DNA from: Stagnimonas sp965279705
GTDB taxonomy: Bacteria; Pseudomonadota; Gammaproteobacteria; Nevskiales; Nevskiaceae
Assembly: GCA_965279705.1 (NCBI GenBank)
Contig: OZ257257.1
Location: 2,790,001 to 2,854,000 of the forward strand
Length of the DNA: 64,000 nucleotides
Direction of reading: 5' to 3'
Shown: piece by piece, positions 17,501 to 25,827 of the stretch
Layout of the letters: each line of letters opens with the position of its first letter
How positions within the stretch are numbered: position 1 is the stretch's first letter
Program-made: the position numbers and the translations under genes
Notes under the pieces: generated by a model
What the model saw: only the letters and a program-made list of their open reading frames with translations
Told to the model about the DNA's origin: nothing
Database searches by the model: none

Positions 17501-18322
17501 GGTCTGATCTTGGTCAACGTCGATACCCTGCAAGACGGCGAGCCACGCAACAACAAGCTGAAGCGCGCGCTCACCTGGAACGCCGACGGCGTGCTCAAGG
17601 GCGCGCGCCACCTCGCCATTGCCGGCACCCACGTCTACGTCATCGCCGATACCGGCCTGGTCGTGCTCGATCTGGATGATCCACTCAAGCCCAAGCTGCT
17701 CAGCATCACGCCGATGAGCGACGCGCGCAGTGTGGCGGTGCAGTTCCGCTACGCCTTCGTCACCAGCGCGCGCGGGCTTGAAGTGTTCGATATCACGCGC
17801 CCCGCTCAGCCCATTGCTAAGGCGCTGTTGCCGCTGGCCGATGCGCGGCGCGTCTATGTCGCACGCACCTATGCCTACGTCGCGGCCGGCGCACAGGGTC
17901 TGGTGATTGTCGATGTGCAGAACCCCGAGCAGCCGATGCTGCTCACTGCGACCACGGCCGAGGGCCGGCTCAAGGGTGCGAACGACGTGGTGGTGGGCTC
18001 CACCAACGCCAGCCTGTTCGCATACGTCGCGGATGACAGCGGCCTGCAGGTGCTGCAACTCACGGCACCGGATACGCAGCCGAAGTTCTACGGCTTCTCA
18101 CCCGAACCCAAGCCAACCTGGATTGCGTTCTGGCCCAGCAACAAGCCGCTGCTGGCACTAAGCAAGGGGCTGGATCGCGACCGCGCCGTCGATGAAACCG
18201 GCCACCAGATTGCAGTGTTCGGCCGCATCGGCTCGCGTCCATTCAATCAGCACGAGATGGAAAACCTATTTCTGGATGCCGACGGCCTGCCCTGGTTTGT
18301 CAGCGACGAGGTCAAGCATTGA
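14504..18322 (+). CDS. decaheme c-type cytochrome with C-terminal LVIVD beta-propeller
   Basis: A 1272-aa secreted protein with a Sec signal peptide (cleavage near FAQA-SDA). Ten CxxCH motifs lie between residues ~57 and ~813: CTSCH, CTDCH, CGACH, CTACH, CMTCH, CVDCH, CQDCH, CVTCH, CFGCH, CSDCH. The last ~350 residues carry LVIVD-type repeats (GLVVLDLDDPLKPKLL, GLEVFDITRPAQPI, GLVIVDVQNPEQPMLL, GLQVLQL), which build a beta-propeller common in surface and secreted proteins. Large insertions between hemes 3-4 and 7-8 suggest a catalytic or docking domain. It is the best candidate for the terminal reductase or oxidase, or the cell-surface contact of the operon. No Mo, Cu or other active-site signature was recognised. 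Confidence 0.83.
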   Translation: MKSLSSRVLIITSVLICCASFAQASDAGHTAERSYHPTPAAPVSQSTADAKTKSAGCTSCHTDTDQLSMHSNPGVVLGCTDCHGGDAKVTLASGITRPELAYTEAMDAAHVLPLWPASWKGSGNPKSNFTQINRESPEFIRFVNPGDYRVADLACGACHQPVIEASRRSLMSTGAMFWEGASYNNGILPNKRSVTGESYAAAGSAAAFPNNHVLPLKSELLDKAAAELGPKPEETLVYLPAAISNPVAVDENMRRKGIIETLYPLPAWEVTPPADVFRVFERGGRNINSIFPETGLPDSLGLLQRLEEPGRPDLKQSNRGPGTGNRIAVPVLNLHKTRLNDPFLWFLGTNDQPGDYRSSGCTACHVVYANDREPKHSGPYAKFGHGGTTQTKDPTIPRNEPGHPLQHAFTRAIPTAQCMTCHMHQPNMFMNSMLGYTMWDYESDAPRMWPEKQKYPTDAEIHAINDRNPEEAATRGLWGDTDFLAKVWDKNPEMKDTQFADYHGHGWNFRAVYKRDKKGNLLDAEGAKVADDDPQKFKKSVHLSSIHVDKGMQCVDCHFSQDMHGNGHIAGEVAQAIEIECQDCHGTVDRYPSLKTSGPAAPPGGTDMANKRVQDGRLRFEWIGGKLWQRSSVTPGMEWEIHLVKDSVIPGNAHYNAKAARAKLMARDTKNFRFGGTVKPADRAHKDEEIMCVTCHSSWTTSCFGCHLPIQANWKTERKHFEGGESRNFATYNPQVARDDFFMLGKHGEVKGNRIAPIRSSSGLVLSSTNSNREKIYIQQQPVSSSGFSSQAFAPHYPHTERTTETKTCSDCHLSQANDNNAWMASLVGLGTNFVNFIGYHAWAGSSEGVDAVQVTEWDEPQAVIGSYLHRYAYPDWYAAHEARGRRLTTAHSNGSGEPVRCLQLRGEYLYAAEGAKGMQAYDAASIANKGFSQRLITAPFSPLGHDTHVASKDARCVVLPTNQPINPLRNADAAVREKNQEQAMHPLYHYALIADAVEGLILVNVDTLQDGEPRNNKLKRALTWNADGVLKGARHLAIAGTHVYVIADTGLVVLDLDDPLKPKLLSITPMSDARSVAVQFRYAFVTSARGLEVFDITRPAQPIAKALLPLADARRVYVARTYAYVAAGAQGLVIVDVQNPEQPMLLTATTAEGRLKGANDVVVGSTNASLFAYVADDSGLQVLQLTAPDTQPKFYGFSPEPKPTWIAFWPSNKPLLALSKGLDRDRAVDETGHQIAVFGRIGSRPFNQHEMENLFLDADGLPWFVSDEVKH

Positions 18323-18353
18323 GGCGGCACCATCTGCAAAAAAGGAGGGACGT

Positions 18354-19025
18354 ATGAACATTATTCGCACGCTGCGCCACCGTCTGCTGATCGGAGTGTT
18401 GGCCCTGCTGCCAGCACTCGCACCCGCGGCAGACCACGCCGATGCACCGGGCTCGACACTCGACCCCTCGGCCGATATCACCGACGTCTTCATCTTTCGC
18501 GAAGGCGGCCGACTGGTGGGGGCCATCTGCTTTGGTGGCACGCCCGCACCCAACAAGCGTGTCGATGGCCCGACCGGTCGCTATGACCCGGACGTGCTGT
18601 TTCTTTACAACATCGATCTCAACGGCGATGCCCAGCCCGAGCATGAAATCCAGATCCGCTTCGGCAAGAACGCGGCGGGCGAGCCCGGTGTGCAGATCGA
18701 AAATCTGCCGGGTGCAGGAGCCAAGCTGGTGTCGGGTGCGGTTGAAAAAGTGATTTCCTCGCCGAGCGGTCTGCGCTTTTATGCCGGGCTGCGCGACGAC
18801 CCCTTCTTCTTCGATTTCCAGGGCTTTCGCGCCACCATCGGCAGCTTCAATTCCACCGATAAACCCAAGGGCGCGCTGATGTTCGACAACACGCGCGATT
18901 CGTTCACGCGACGCAATCTCACGGCAATCGTTTTCGAGATGGACCCGACGCTGGTGGTGCCGCCCGCCGGCAAGCTGGTGCGGGTGTGGGCTACGGCCAA
19001 TCGTCTGGTGAAGGGGGCGCAATGA
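18354..19025 (+). CDS. secreted DUF4331-type protein (N-terminal portion of the family)
   Basis: A 223-aa protein with a signal peptide (cleavage near APAA-DHADAPG) and a near-consensus ribosome-binding site (AAGGAGGG). HADAPG, then DITDVFIFRE, then the NIDLNGDAQPEHEIQIRFG-like segment, match the start of DUF4331 proteins, secreted beta-rich proteins of unknown function. At 223 aa it is shorter than full DUF4331 proteins. The next gene, overlapping by ATGA, carries a segment resembling the family's later part, so the pair may be a split version. Neighbouring multiheme genes suggest a periplasmic accessory role. Confidence 0.75.
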   Translation: MNIIRTLRHRLLIGVLALLPALAPAADHADAPGSTLDPSADITDVFIFREGGRLVGAICFGGTPAPNKRVDGPTGRYDPDVLFLYNIDLNGDAQPEHEIQIRFGKNAAGEPGVQIENLPGAGAKLVSGAVEKVISSPSGLRFYAGLRDDPFFFDFQGFRATIGSFNSTDKPKGALMFDNTRDSFTRRNLTAIVFEMDPTLVVPPAGKLVRVWATANRLVKGAQ

Positions 19026-19645
19026 ACACCAAGCTCATTTCTTTGATGGCCATCAGCCTGCTCACGGCCTGCGGGGGTGGCGGTGCCGGGGGCAGCAACA
19101 CACCACCCACGATCCCGCCGCCGGTGGTCGACGCCAATCCCTTCACCTTTCAGACCTTCGGCAAGGCGGCTTATGTGCGGGTAGATCGCATGGGCCAGCC
19201 GGTGGTCGCGACGGTGCTGTTACACACCGAGGACAAGGATCACTTCAACGGCACCGATCCCTCCGAAGACAGCGACTTCTCCGCGCTGATGCTGGAGCGA
19301 CTTGAGGAGCTACACACCGGGCTCGACGACGCCATCATCGCCAAGGGCATCACGCCCTGCCCGCTGGATGTGTGTGCGCGGCAGGTGGTGAGCAAGATCA
19401 TCCCCGACACTTTGCAGCTCGATCTGTCGCAACCCGATGGCTTCCCCAACGGGCGGCGCTTCGAGGACATCACGGTGGATCGCATTCTCTCGATGGCGCT
19501 GGTGGATCTCACCACGCCCGGCGACTGCTACGGCCACCCCTGCGATGTGCATGCCTTCGAGAATCTGCCGAATAATCCGCGGCAGAACGAATCGCCATTC
19601 CTCGCGCAGTTTCCGTATCTCGCAGCACCGCATCCCGCGCCATGA
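19022..19645 (+). CDS. lipoprotein resembling the C-terminal half of DUF4331
   Basis: A 207-aa predicted lipoprotein: the short signal sequence ends in LLTAC followed by GGGG. The mature part contains YVRVDRMGQPVVATVLLHTEDKD-like sequence and FNGTDPSEDSDF, resembling the later conserved block of DUF4331 proteins (R-M-G-x-P-x-V-x-T). Four Cys residues in two regions (CPLDVCA, CYGHPC) are not heme motifs but could form disulfides. It is translationally coupled at both ends (ATGA with the DUF4331 gene and with the TPR lipoprotein gene). Function unknown. Confidence 0.65.
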   Translation: MNTKLISLMAISLLTACGGGGAGGSNTPPTIPPPVVDANPFTFQTFGKAAYVRVDRMGQPVVATVLLHTEDKDHFNGTDPSEDSDFSALMLERLEELHTGLDDAIIAKGITPCPLDVCARQVVSKIIPDTLQLDLSQPDGFPNGRRFEDITVDRILSMALVDLTTPGDCYGHPCDVHAFENLPNNPRQNESPFLAQFPYLAAPHPAP

Positions 19646-20943
19646 GCGTGCGCTGCGCGGGCGCGGCCATCGCGCTGCTGATCTGTTCGGCTTGCGGCCC
19701 AGCGCCCAGCGTCGTGGTGCCGCCAGCGCCGGCAGCCACTACACCGTACGGCTATGCCGATGAACTGACTGCCGCGGCCAGTGCCGTGCGCCAGGCAGAG
19801 GCCGCCATCGAACAGGGCCCGGTGGTGTGGACGCAATGGGAAACCCTCGCCAATGCCCAGCTGGCCCAGGCGCAGCTCAGTGGCGACTACGCCGGTTACA
19901 CCAGAGCCGAACAATCACTGGCGAAGGCCTTTGCATTGTCTGGCAACGGTGGCCCCTACTTCTCGCGGGCGCGTTTCAACTTCACGGTGCATCGGCTGGA
20001 TCGCGTCGAGGCCGATCTCGCACGCGCCGCGCGCGAGAACAATCCCGACCCGACGGCGATTCTCGCCTTGCGCGCGGACCTCGCCTTCTACCGCGGTCAT
20101 TACGACGAAGCCCTCAGCGGCTATCGCGCCGCGCTCGATCGCCGCGAAGACCAGAGCAATCTGGTGCGGCTGGCGCTGTGGCATGCGCGCATGGGCCACA
20201 CCAGCGAAGCGGCTGCATTGTTTGACCGCGCCGATGCGATCTACCACGGTGACTCACCCCACCCGCGCGCCTGGCTCGCCCTGCAACGCGGCCTGCTCGA
20301 CCTCGACCGCGGCCGCTGGGACAGCGCACTGGCCCACTACGAACACGCGCTGCGCCTGCTGCCCGGCTGGTGGCTGGCGCGCGAGCACGTCGCCGAGATT
20401 CACGCCTTGCGAGGTGATGCCGACGGCGCGCTGCGCGAATACGCTGGCGTGATTGCCGACACCAACAACCCGGAATACATGGATGCCACCGCCAAGCTGC
20501 TGCGCGAGCGCGGCGATGCAGCCGGTGCTGCACCGTGGATTGCCCGCGCCCGCACGCTGTACGACGCGCGTCTCGCGACCCTGCCCGAGGCAACATATGG
20601 GCATGGGCTGGATCACTTCCTGCTGTTTGCCACACCCGCAGAGGCGCTGGTGCTGGCGCGCAAGAACGCGGCCTTGCGCGCCAATGGCGATTCGCAAATC
20701 CAACTCGCCGATGCGCTGGTGCATGCCGGTGCTACCGCCGAGGCCGCGGCAGTGATGCGCACGGCGTCGGCCAGCGGCTGGAACACCGCCCGCCTGCACG
20801 CTGCCGCCGCTCGCACCTTTGCAGCCAATGGCCATGCAGCAGAAGCCCGCCAGCAGAGTGAACTCGCCATCGCGCTCAACCCGAAATCAGCGCATCAATA
20901 CGGACTGCCCACAACCGCCGTCGCCAAGGTCGAGACCCCTTAA
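19642..20943 (+). CDS. TPR-repeat lipoprotein
   Basis: A 433-aa protein with a lipoprotein-type signal (LICSAC) followed by a Pro/Ala linker. The body is a run of tetratricopeptide-like helical hairpins (for instance ALRADLAFYRGHYDEALSGY, ARMGHTSEAAALFDRAD, ALQRGLLDLDRGRWDSALAHY). TPR lipoproteins act as assembly scaffolds at the inner face of the outer membrane or in the periplasm. As the last gene of the coupled run it may assemble or hold together the cytochrome complex. The partner is not identifiable from sequence. Confidence 0.78.
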   Translation: MSVRCAGAAIALLICSACGPAPSVVVPPAPAATTPYGYADELTAAASAVRQAEAAIEQGPVVWTQWETLANAQLAQAQLSGDYAGYTRAEQSLAKAFALSGNGGPYFSRARFNFTVHRLDRVEADLARAARENNPDPTAILALRADLAFYRGHYDEALSGYRAALDRREDQSNLVRLALWHARMGHTSEAAALFDRADAIYHGDSPHPRAWLALQRGLLDLDRGRWDSALAHYEHALRLLPGWWLAREHVAEIHALRGDADGALREYAGVIADTNNPEYMDATAKLLRERGDAAGAAPWIARARTLYDARLATLPEATYGHGLDHFLLFATPAEALVLARKNAALRANGDSQIQLADALVHAGATAEAAAVMRTASASGWNTARLHAAAARTFAANGHAAEARQQSELAIALNPKSAHQYGLPTTAVAKVETP

Positions 20944-20974
20944 ACTGCCGGCCCAGACTTTAAGGCCGACCGTC

Positions 20975-21313
20975 ATGACCAAGCTCACCGAAAAACGCTG
21001 CATCCCCTGCGAGGGCAAGACCCCGCCGCTGCCGGCTGCCGAAGCCGAAGCGCTGAAAAACGAACTTCGCAGCGAGTGGGCGTTTGCCGACGAAGGCCGA
21101 AAACTGGTGGCCACATTCCAGTTCAAAAACTACTACCACACCACCGCCTTCGTGAATGCGGCGATCTACGTGGCGCACCGCGAAGATCATCACCCCGACA
21201 TCAGCTTTGGCTACAAGACGGTCTCGATGACCTGGTGGACGCACACGGCCAATGGCCTGACCGAAAACGATTTCATCTGCGCCGCCAAGGTGGATGCGCT
21301 TCTCAACAAATAA
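20975..21313 (+). CDS. phhB: pterin-4a-carbinolamine dehydratase
   Basis: Dehydrates 4a-hydroxytetrahydrobiopterin, recycling the pterin cofactor of aromatic amino acid hydroxylases; cytoplasmic. The 112-aa product contains the family signature HREDHHPDISFGYKTV followed by MTWWTHTANGLTENDF, with the catalytic His residues in EDHHPD. The start is the ATG beginning MTKLTEKRC; length fits the family. It begins 31 nt after the TPR lipoprotein gene on the same strand and may be transcribed from the redox operon, but its function is unrelated. No phenylalanine hydroxylase gene lies in the window. Confidence 0.92.
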   Translation: MTKLTEKRCIPCEGKTPPLPAAEAEALKNELRSEWAFADEGRKLVATFQFKNYYHTTAFVNAAIYVAHREDHHPDISFGYKTVSMTWWTHTANGLTENDFICAAKVDALLNK

Positions 21314-21504
21314 TTTACAAGGCAATGTCTTGGCCGCAGGGATGCAGCGGTTGATGAAACTTTCAGGTCAACAAAAAACAGAGTGCCGCGTTTGGAGATG
21401 GGCACGCTGATTGCTCGGTGTGCTCAATCCGATTCCTGCGATGGACCGCTTGGGAGTCTCTTAGTCACCATCGACGCTCACGCGCCGGTATTCCAGGCCA
21501 TCGC

Positions 21505-24500
21505 ATGCAATCCAATCTATCCCTGTTCCGCCGTCCGCTGGCGGTCTTCGCCGTGGCGCTCGCTGCGCTGAGCGGCCCCGCGCACGCGCTCATCGAGCTC
21601 AACGACACGCCCGTCAACAACGGCAATGCCGACTACCGTCCCGGCAAGCTGCTGCCGACGGCACTGCAACTGGCGGCCGTAAAAAGTCTGGGCGCCGAGG
21701 CCAACTGGAACAAGTTCGGCACCATCAATTCGATGGTCAAGCACGGCGGCTACCTCGCCACCGGCCTCACCGGTACGCCGGAGCAACAGGCGCGCGCCTT
21801 CGTCAAGGCCAATGCCGCACTGTTCAAGCTCGCCCCCAGCTCGGTCGATTCGCTCGAACTGATCAACGAAGGTATTACCCCCAACAACCCGGGCCGCGCC
21901 GTGCTGCTGCGCCAGAAGTTCGGTGACCTCACGCCGACTCACGATGGCCTCATCACTGTCGGCGTGGTCGATGGCAAGGTCTATTACGTGTCGTCTTCCT
22001 CGGCGGGCGACCAGCCCCCGGCGGGTGCCGCAACCCTCACGCCGCTCGCGGCCTGGATGATTGCCGCCGCCGATGTGAAGCGCGCCGTCACGCTCGACAA
22101 GGTCATCAACCAGTTCGACATGACGGGCAGGCTCGGCTGGCACGTGATGAACGTGAAAGGCTTCAACCAGCCGCAGCGTGCGCGCCTCAGTGCACTGCCC
22201 ATGCCCAACGGTGGCGTGCGCCAGGTGTTCGAGACCATCGTGCTCAACAGCAACGGTGGTGACGTCATCGGCATGGTGCACTTCATCGACGCGCAGACCG
22301 GCCAGGTGTTGCGCCGCGAGAATCGCGTCAACTGGCAGTCGGCACCGACGGCCTCGACTTTTCAGGGTGCCTTCCCGGATGCCGCCAGCTGCGGCCCGCG
22401 TTATGACGTGACCGTGCCTGCTGCGCAATCGCAGATCGTGGTGGTGGGTGCAGCGGCACAGCCGGCCAATGACATCTTCCTTAACCTCTATTTCAACGGT
22501 GCACTGGTCGCCTCCAACGACCTGCTGGCCAGCCCTGAAACCCTGATGTATGCGCCCACCGGCGGTCTGCCGGCCGGCGTCTACTCGGCCGAGGTCTGCC
22601 CCTTCGGTGGCACCGCACTCCCCCCTTTCAACTACGTCGGCACCTTCACCTACACCGATGCTGGTGGTGCTTCGGCCGCCGTCACGCTGCCAACCTGGAG
22701 CACCTTCGGCGCCTACCCGCTGCCAGACTTCAGTGGCATCGATAACCGCATCAAGATGTGCTGGGGCAAAGGTGCGGGTTGCGACCTCGATACCAGCAAC
22801 ATCGCCTCGCGTGCCCCCTGGGACGTGCTGATCAGCGCCACGCAGGCGTCGACGATGACCACCATCGGCAACAACGCCATCACTGCCGAGGCCTGGGGCA
22901 GCCCGCTGACGCCGGCCGAGATGTACCGCCCGGTCTCACCCACACGCAGTTACATCTTCCCCTTCGAGAACAAGTGGAATGCCAGCAAGTGCGACCCCAC
23001 CAACCTGGTGCCGCAGGGCAATGACATCGACGCGGCGGTGACGGATCTCTTCGTCAAGCACAACCGCATGCACGATTTCTCGTACTTCCTCGGCTTCACC
23101 GAGCGCAACTACAACCTGCAGCAGAACAACTTCGGCAATACGGACGTCAGCCGCGAGAACGATCCCGAGATCGGCAACGTGCAGGCGGGCGCGCTCTCGG
23201 GCAGCCCCGGTTCGCCCACCTTCTACGCCGCGCCCGGCCGCGACAACGCCAACCAGATCGCACTCATGGATGGCGTGCCCGGCATCACCAACCAGTATCT
23301 GTTCCAGTCACTTGGCGGCGCGCTGTATGCCCCTTGCGCAGACGGCGACCTCGATCAGGGCATCGTCGGCCACGAGTACACACACGCCATCAGCAACCGC
23401 ATGATCGGTGGGCCGGATTCGAGCATCGGCGGCGAACAGGGTGGTTCGATGGGCGAGGCCTGGAGCGACCAGGTGGCGGGCGAATACCTCATCACCAGCG
23501 GCTTCTCGCCGATTCAGGGCGAGTCGGCGACGGCGATTGGTCTCTACGCCACGGGCAATCTCAAGGTCGCCATCCGCGATTACGCGCTCGACAACAACCC
23601 GCTCAACTACAGCAACATGGGCTTCGACACGCCGGGGCCGGAAGTGCACAGCGACGGCGAGATCTGGAACGCCGTGAACTGGGATATCCGCACTGCGCTG
23701 CAAGCCAAGTACAACAGCACCTTCCCGGCCAGCGACAAGGTCCGCCAGAAGGATTGCGCCGAAGGCAAGTACGCCGCCGACGCCTGCCCTGGCAACCGCC
23801 GCTGGGTGCAGCTGATGTTCGACAGCTTCCTGCTGATGCCCGCCGCCCCCTCGATGCTCGACGCGCGCGACGCCATGCTGGCGGCGGACGTGGCCCGCTT
23901 CGGCGGTGCCAACCAGAAGGAACTCTGGGATGCCTTTGCCAAGCGCGGTATGGGTAAGGACGCCTATACCAACGGCGGCGACGATGTGACGCCGGTGGGT
24001 CAGTTCGAGTCGCCGCTGTCTGCACCTGCCACCGTCACCTTCAAGGTGCTGGCGGGTGACGAGAGCAACGCCGCCATCAGCACCGCCAAGATCTACATCG
24101 GCCAGTACGAGGCACGTTCGCGCCCCGTTGCCGACACCGATCCGGCGACGGTGGTGGACATGACCGACGACAACACCCGTCGCGCTACGCTCAATCTGGC
24201 AGATACCGCCAAGCTGGTGCCCGGCACCTACGACCTCGTCATCGGCGCACCCGGCTATGGCCTGCATCGCTTCCGGCAGACTTTTGCCGCCGGCAGCAGC
24301 ACCGCGACCTTCACGCTGCCTACCAACTATGCCTCGCTCACCAAGGGCGCGGTGGTGCTGACCAGTGCAACCGTGCAGGCGAACATCGACGGCAAAGACA
24401 CACTGATCGACGATACCGAAGGCACCGGTGTGCGCATCGGTGATGCCGGTCTGGTCGAAGGCGCCTATGCCATCGTGCAGCTGGCGGGCGGGGCGAAGAG

Positions 24501-25155
24501 TGTCTCCAGCCTGCATCTGTCGACAGCGGCCGGCCCCACTAACCCGGGCCGCTTCACCGGTATTCGCAAGTTCGAGGTGCGCACTTGCAACGGCACCTGT
24601 GCGAATGCGGCCAGCGACTTCGGCAACATCGTCTACACCAGCCCCGATGACGCCTTCCCCGGCGTGCTGATCCGCCCGGTGCAGCCGGATTTGATCTTCC
24701 GCAGCTTCGACTTCCCCGCCGTCATGGCGACCCATGTGATGGTGCGGGTGCTCACCACCCAGTGCACGGGTCAGCCGCTGTATCACGGCGATCAGGACAG
24801 CGACCCGCTGGTGAATGCCGACTGCCCGACCTTCGTGCCGCCGATCAACTCGGTGATCAGCACCAACATCGTGTTCGAGCCGGGCATCCCCGCCCTGCCG
24901 ACCGCACCGGGTTCGGTGGCACGCGCGACCGACATCCAGGTATTCGGCAACAAGGCAGCTAGCAGCGGCGGCACCGTCATGCCCGGCCCCGGCACTGCCC
25001 CGAGCGATCCGGTTGGTTCCGTCGGTGGCGGCAACACGTCGGGTAGCGTCACTGAAACCGGTGGTCGCTTTGGCGGCGCACTGGGTCTGGGCCTGCTGCT
25101 GCCGCTGCTGTTCGGCTTGGGGCGTCGCCGCCTCAAGGTTGCGCGCGGCTTCTAA
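21505..25155 (+). CDS. secreted M36 (fungalysin-type) metallopeptidase with C-terminal sorting-like tail
   Basis: A 1216-aa secreted zinc protease. A signal peptide ends near GPAHA, followed by an FTP-like propeptide (~30-330) and the catalytic domain. The zinc motif HEYTH is at 623-627, with a third ligand E651 in GEAWSD, the M36 pattern. Later parts contain beta-sandwich-like segments. The C-terminus has a Gly/Ser/Thr linker, GGRFGGALG, a hydrophobic helix and RRR, i.e. a tripartite tail like GlyGly-CTERM/rhombosortase substrates. The 190-nt gap upstream holds its leader and no other gene that I can see. A strong terminator follows. It probably digests extracellular protein, supplying peptides. 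Confidence 0.88.
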   Translation: MQSNLSLFRRPLAVFAVALAALSGPAHALIELNDTPVNNGNADYRPGKLLPTALQLAAVKSLGAEANWNKFGTINSMVKHGGYLATGLTGTPEQQARAFVKANAALFKLAPSSVDSLELINEGITPNNPGRAVLLRQKFGDLTPTHDGLITVGVVDGKVYYVSSSSAGDQPPAGAATLTPLAAWMIAAADVKRAVTLDKVINQFDMTGRLGWHVMNVKGFNQPQRARLSALPMPNGGVRQVFETIVLNSNGGDVIGMVHFIDAQTGQVLRRENRVNWQSAPTASTFQGAFPDAASCGPRYDVTVPAAQSQIVVVGAAAQPANDIFLNLYFNGALVASNDLLASPETLMYAPTGGLPAGVYSAEVCPFGGTALPPFNYVGTFTYTDAGGASAAVTLPTWSTFGAYPLPDFSGIDNRIKMCWGKGAGCDLDTSNIASRAPWDVLISATQASTMTTIGNNAITAEAWGSPLTPAEMYRPVSPTRSYIFPFENKWNASKCDPTNLVPQGNDIDAAVTDLFVKHNRMHDFSYFLGFTERNYNLQQNNFGNTDVSRENDPEIGNVQAGALSGSPGSPTFYAAPGRDNANQIALMDGVPGITNQYLFQSLGGALYAPCADGDLDQGIVGHEYTHAISNRMIGGPDSSIGGEQGGSMGEAWSDQVAGEYLITSGFSPIQGESATAIGLYATGNLKVAIRDYALDNNPLNYSNMGFDTPGPEVHSDGEIWNAVNWDIRTALQAKYNSTFPASDKVRQKDCAEGKYAADACPGNRRWVQLMFDSFLLMPAAPSMLDARDAMLAADVARFGGANQKELWDAFAKRGMGKDAYTNGGDDVTPVGQFESPLSAPATVTFKVLAGDESNAAISTAKIYIGQYEARSRPVADTDPATVVDMTDDNTRRATLNLADTAKLVPGTYDLVIGAPGYGLHRFRQTFAAGSSTATFTLPTNYASLTKGAVVLTSATVQANIDGKDTLIDDTEGTGVRIGDAGLVEGAYAIVQLAGGAKSVSSLHLSTAAGPTNPGRFTGIRKFEVRTCNGTCANAASDFGNIVYTSPDDAFPGVLIRPVQPDLIFRSFDFPAVMATHVMVRVLTTQCTGQPLYHGDQDSDPLVNADCPTFVPPINSVISTNIVFEPGIPALPTAPGSVARATDIQVFGNKAASSGGTVMPGPGTAPSDPVGSVGGGNTSGSVTETGGRFGGALGLGLLLPLLFGLGRRRLKVARGF

Positions 25156-25162
25156 CGCTTCA

Positions 25163-25203
25163 ACAAAAAAGCCGGAGCGTGTTCGACACGCTCCGGCTTT
25201 TTT
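25163..25203. terminator. bidirectional intrinsic terminator between M36 protease and recR
   Basis: A perfect 18-bp hairpin with a TCG loop: A6 plus a GC-rich stem on the left and the complementary stem plus T-run on the right. It works in both directions, ending the M36 gene on the plus strand and the dnaX-ybaB-recR transcript on the minus strand. Confidence 0.93.
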
Positions 25204-25221
25204 GTGCCCGATGGTTTTTCG

Positions 25222-25821
25222 CTACAACAGTTGTCGCCCCGCAAAAGCGTGGTTGAGCGTGCCGCCATCGACGTATTCCAGCTCGCCGCCCATCGGCACG
25301 CCGTGGGCGATGCGGGTGACTTTCACGCTTCTCGCTTTGGCAAGTTCGGCGATGTAGTGGGCAGTTGCCTCGCCCTCAACCGTCGGGTTGGTGGCGATGA
25401 TGAGTTCGCGCACGTCGCCCGCTGAAAGCTGCTCGATCAAACGCGGCAAGCCCAGTTGCTCGGGGCCGATGCCATCCAGCGGCGAGAGCCGCCCCATGAG
25501 CACGAAGTAGCGGCCGCGATAGCCGGTGCCGCCCTCGATGGCGAGCAGATCCGCCGGATTTTCGACCACGCAGAGCTGGCCAGTGTCTTCTCGCCGCGCG
25601 CTACAGAAGCCGCAGTGATCCGGCTCGCAGAACATGCGCGTTTTCGGGCATTGATTGATGCCTTCCATTGCCTCGCTGACGCTGCGCGCGAGAAACGCCG
25701 CGCCCTCGCGGTCGCGTTGCAAGAGATGCAGCGCCATACGCTGCGCCGACTTGGGGCCGACGCCCGGCAGGCGGCGCAGGGCGTCGATCAGGCGGGTGAG
25801 TTTGGGGGAATAGCTCGACAC
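25222..25821 (-). CDS. recR: recombination mediator RecR
   Basis: RecR loads RecA at gaps with RecF/RecO. The 199-aa product has the N-terminal HhH region (LRRLPGVGPKSAQRMA), a zinc-finger region and a Toprim domain (CVVENPADLLAIE, YRGRYFVLMGRLSPLDGIGP). The zinc finger reads C58-P-K-T61...C65...C70-G-F-C73: the second Cys of the usual CxxC...CxxC is Thr and another Cys sits four residues on. It is the last gene of the dnaX-ybaB-recR operon, 6 nt after ybaB, the order found in most Gammaproteobacteria. Confidence 0.96.
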   Translation of the reverse strand: MSSYSPKLTRLIDALRRLPGVGPKSAQRMALHLLQRDREGAAFLARSVSEAMEGINQCPKTRMFCEPDHCGFCSARREDTGQLCVVENPADLLAIEGGTGYRGRYFVLMGRLSPLDGIGPEQLGLPRLIEQLSAGDVRELIIATNPTVEGEATAHYIAELAKARSVKVTRIAHGVPMGGELEYVDGGTLNHAFAGRQLL

Positions 25822-25827
25822 CGTGGC

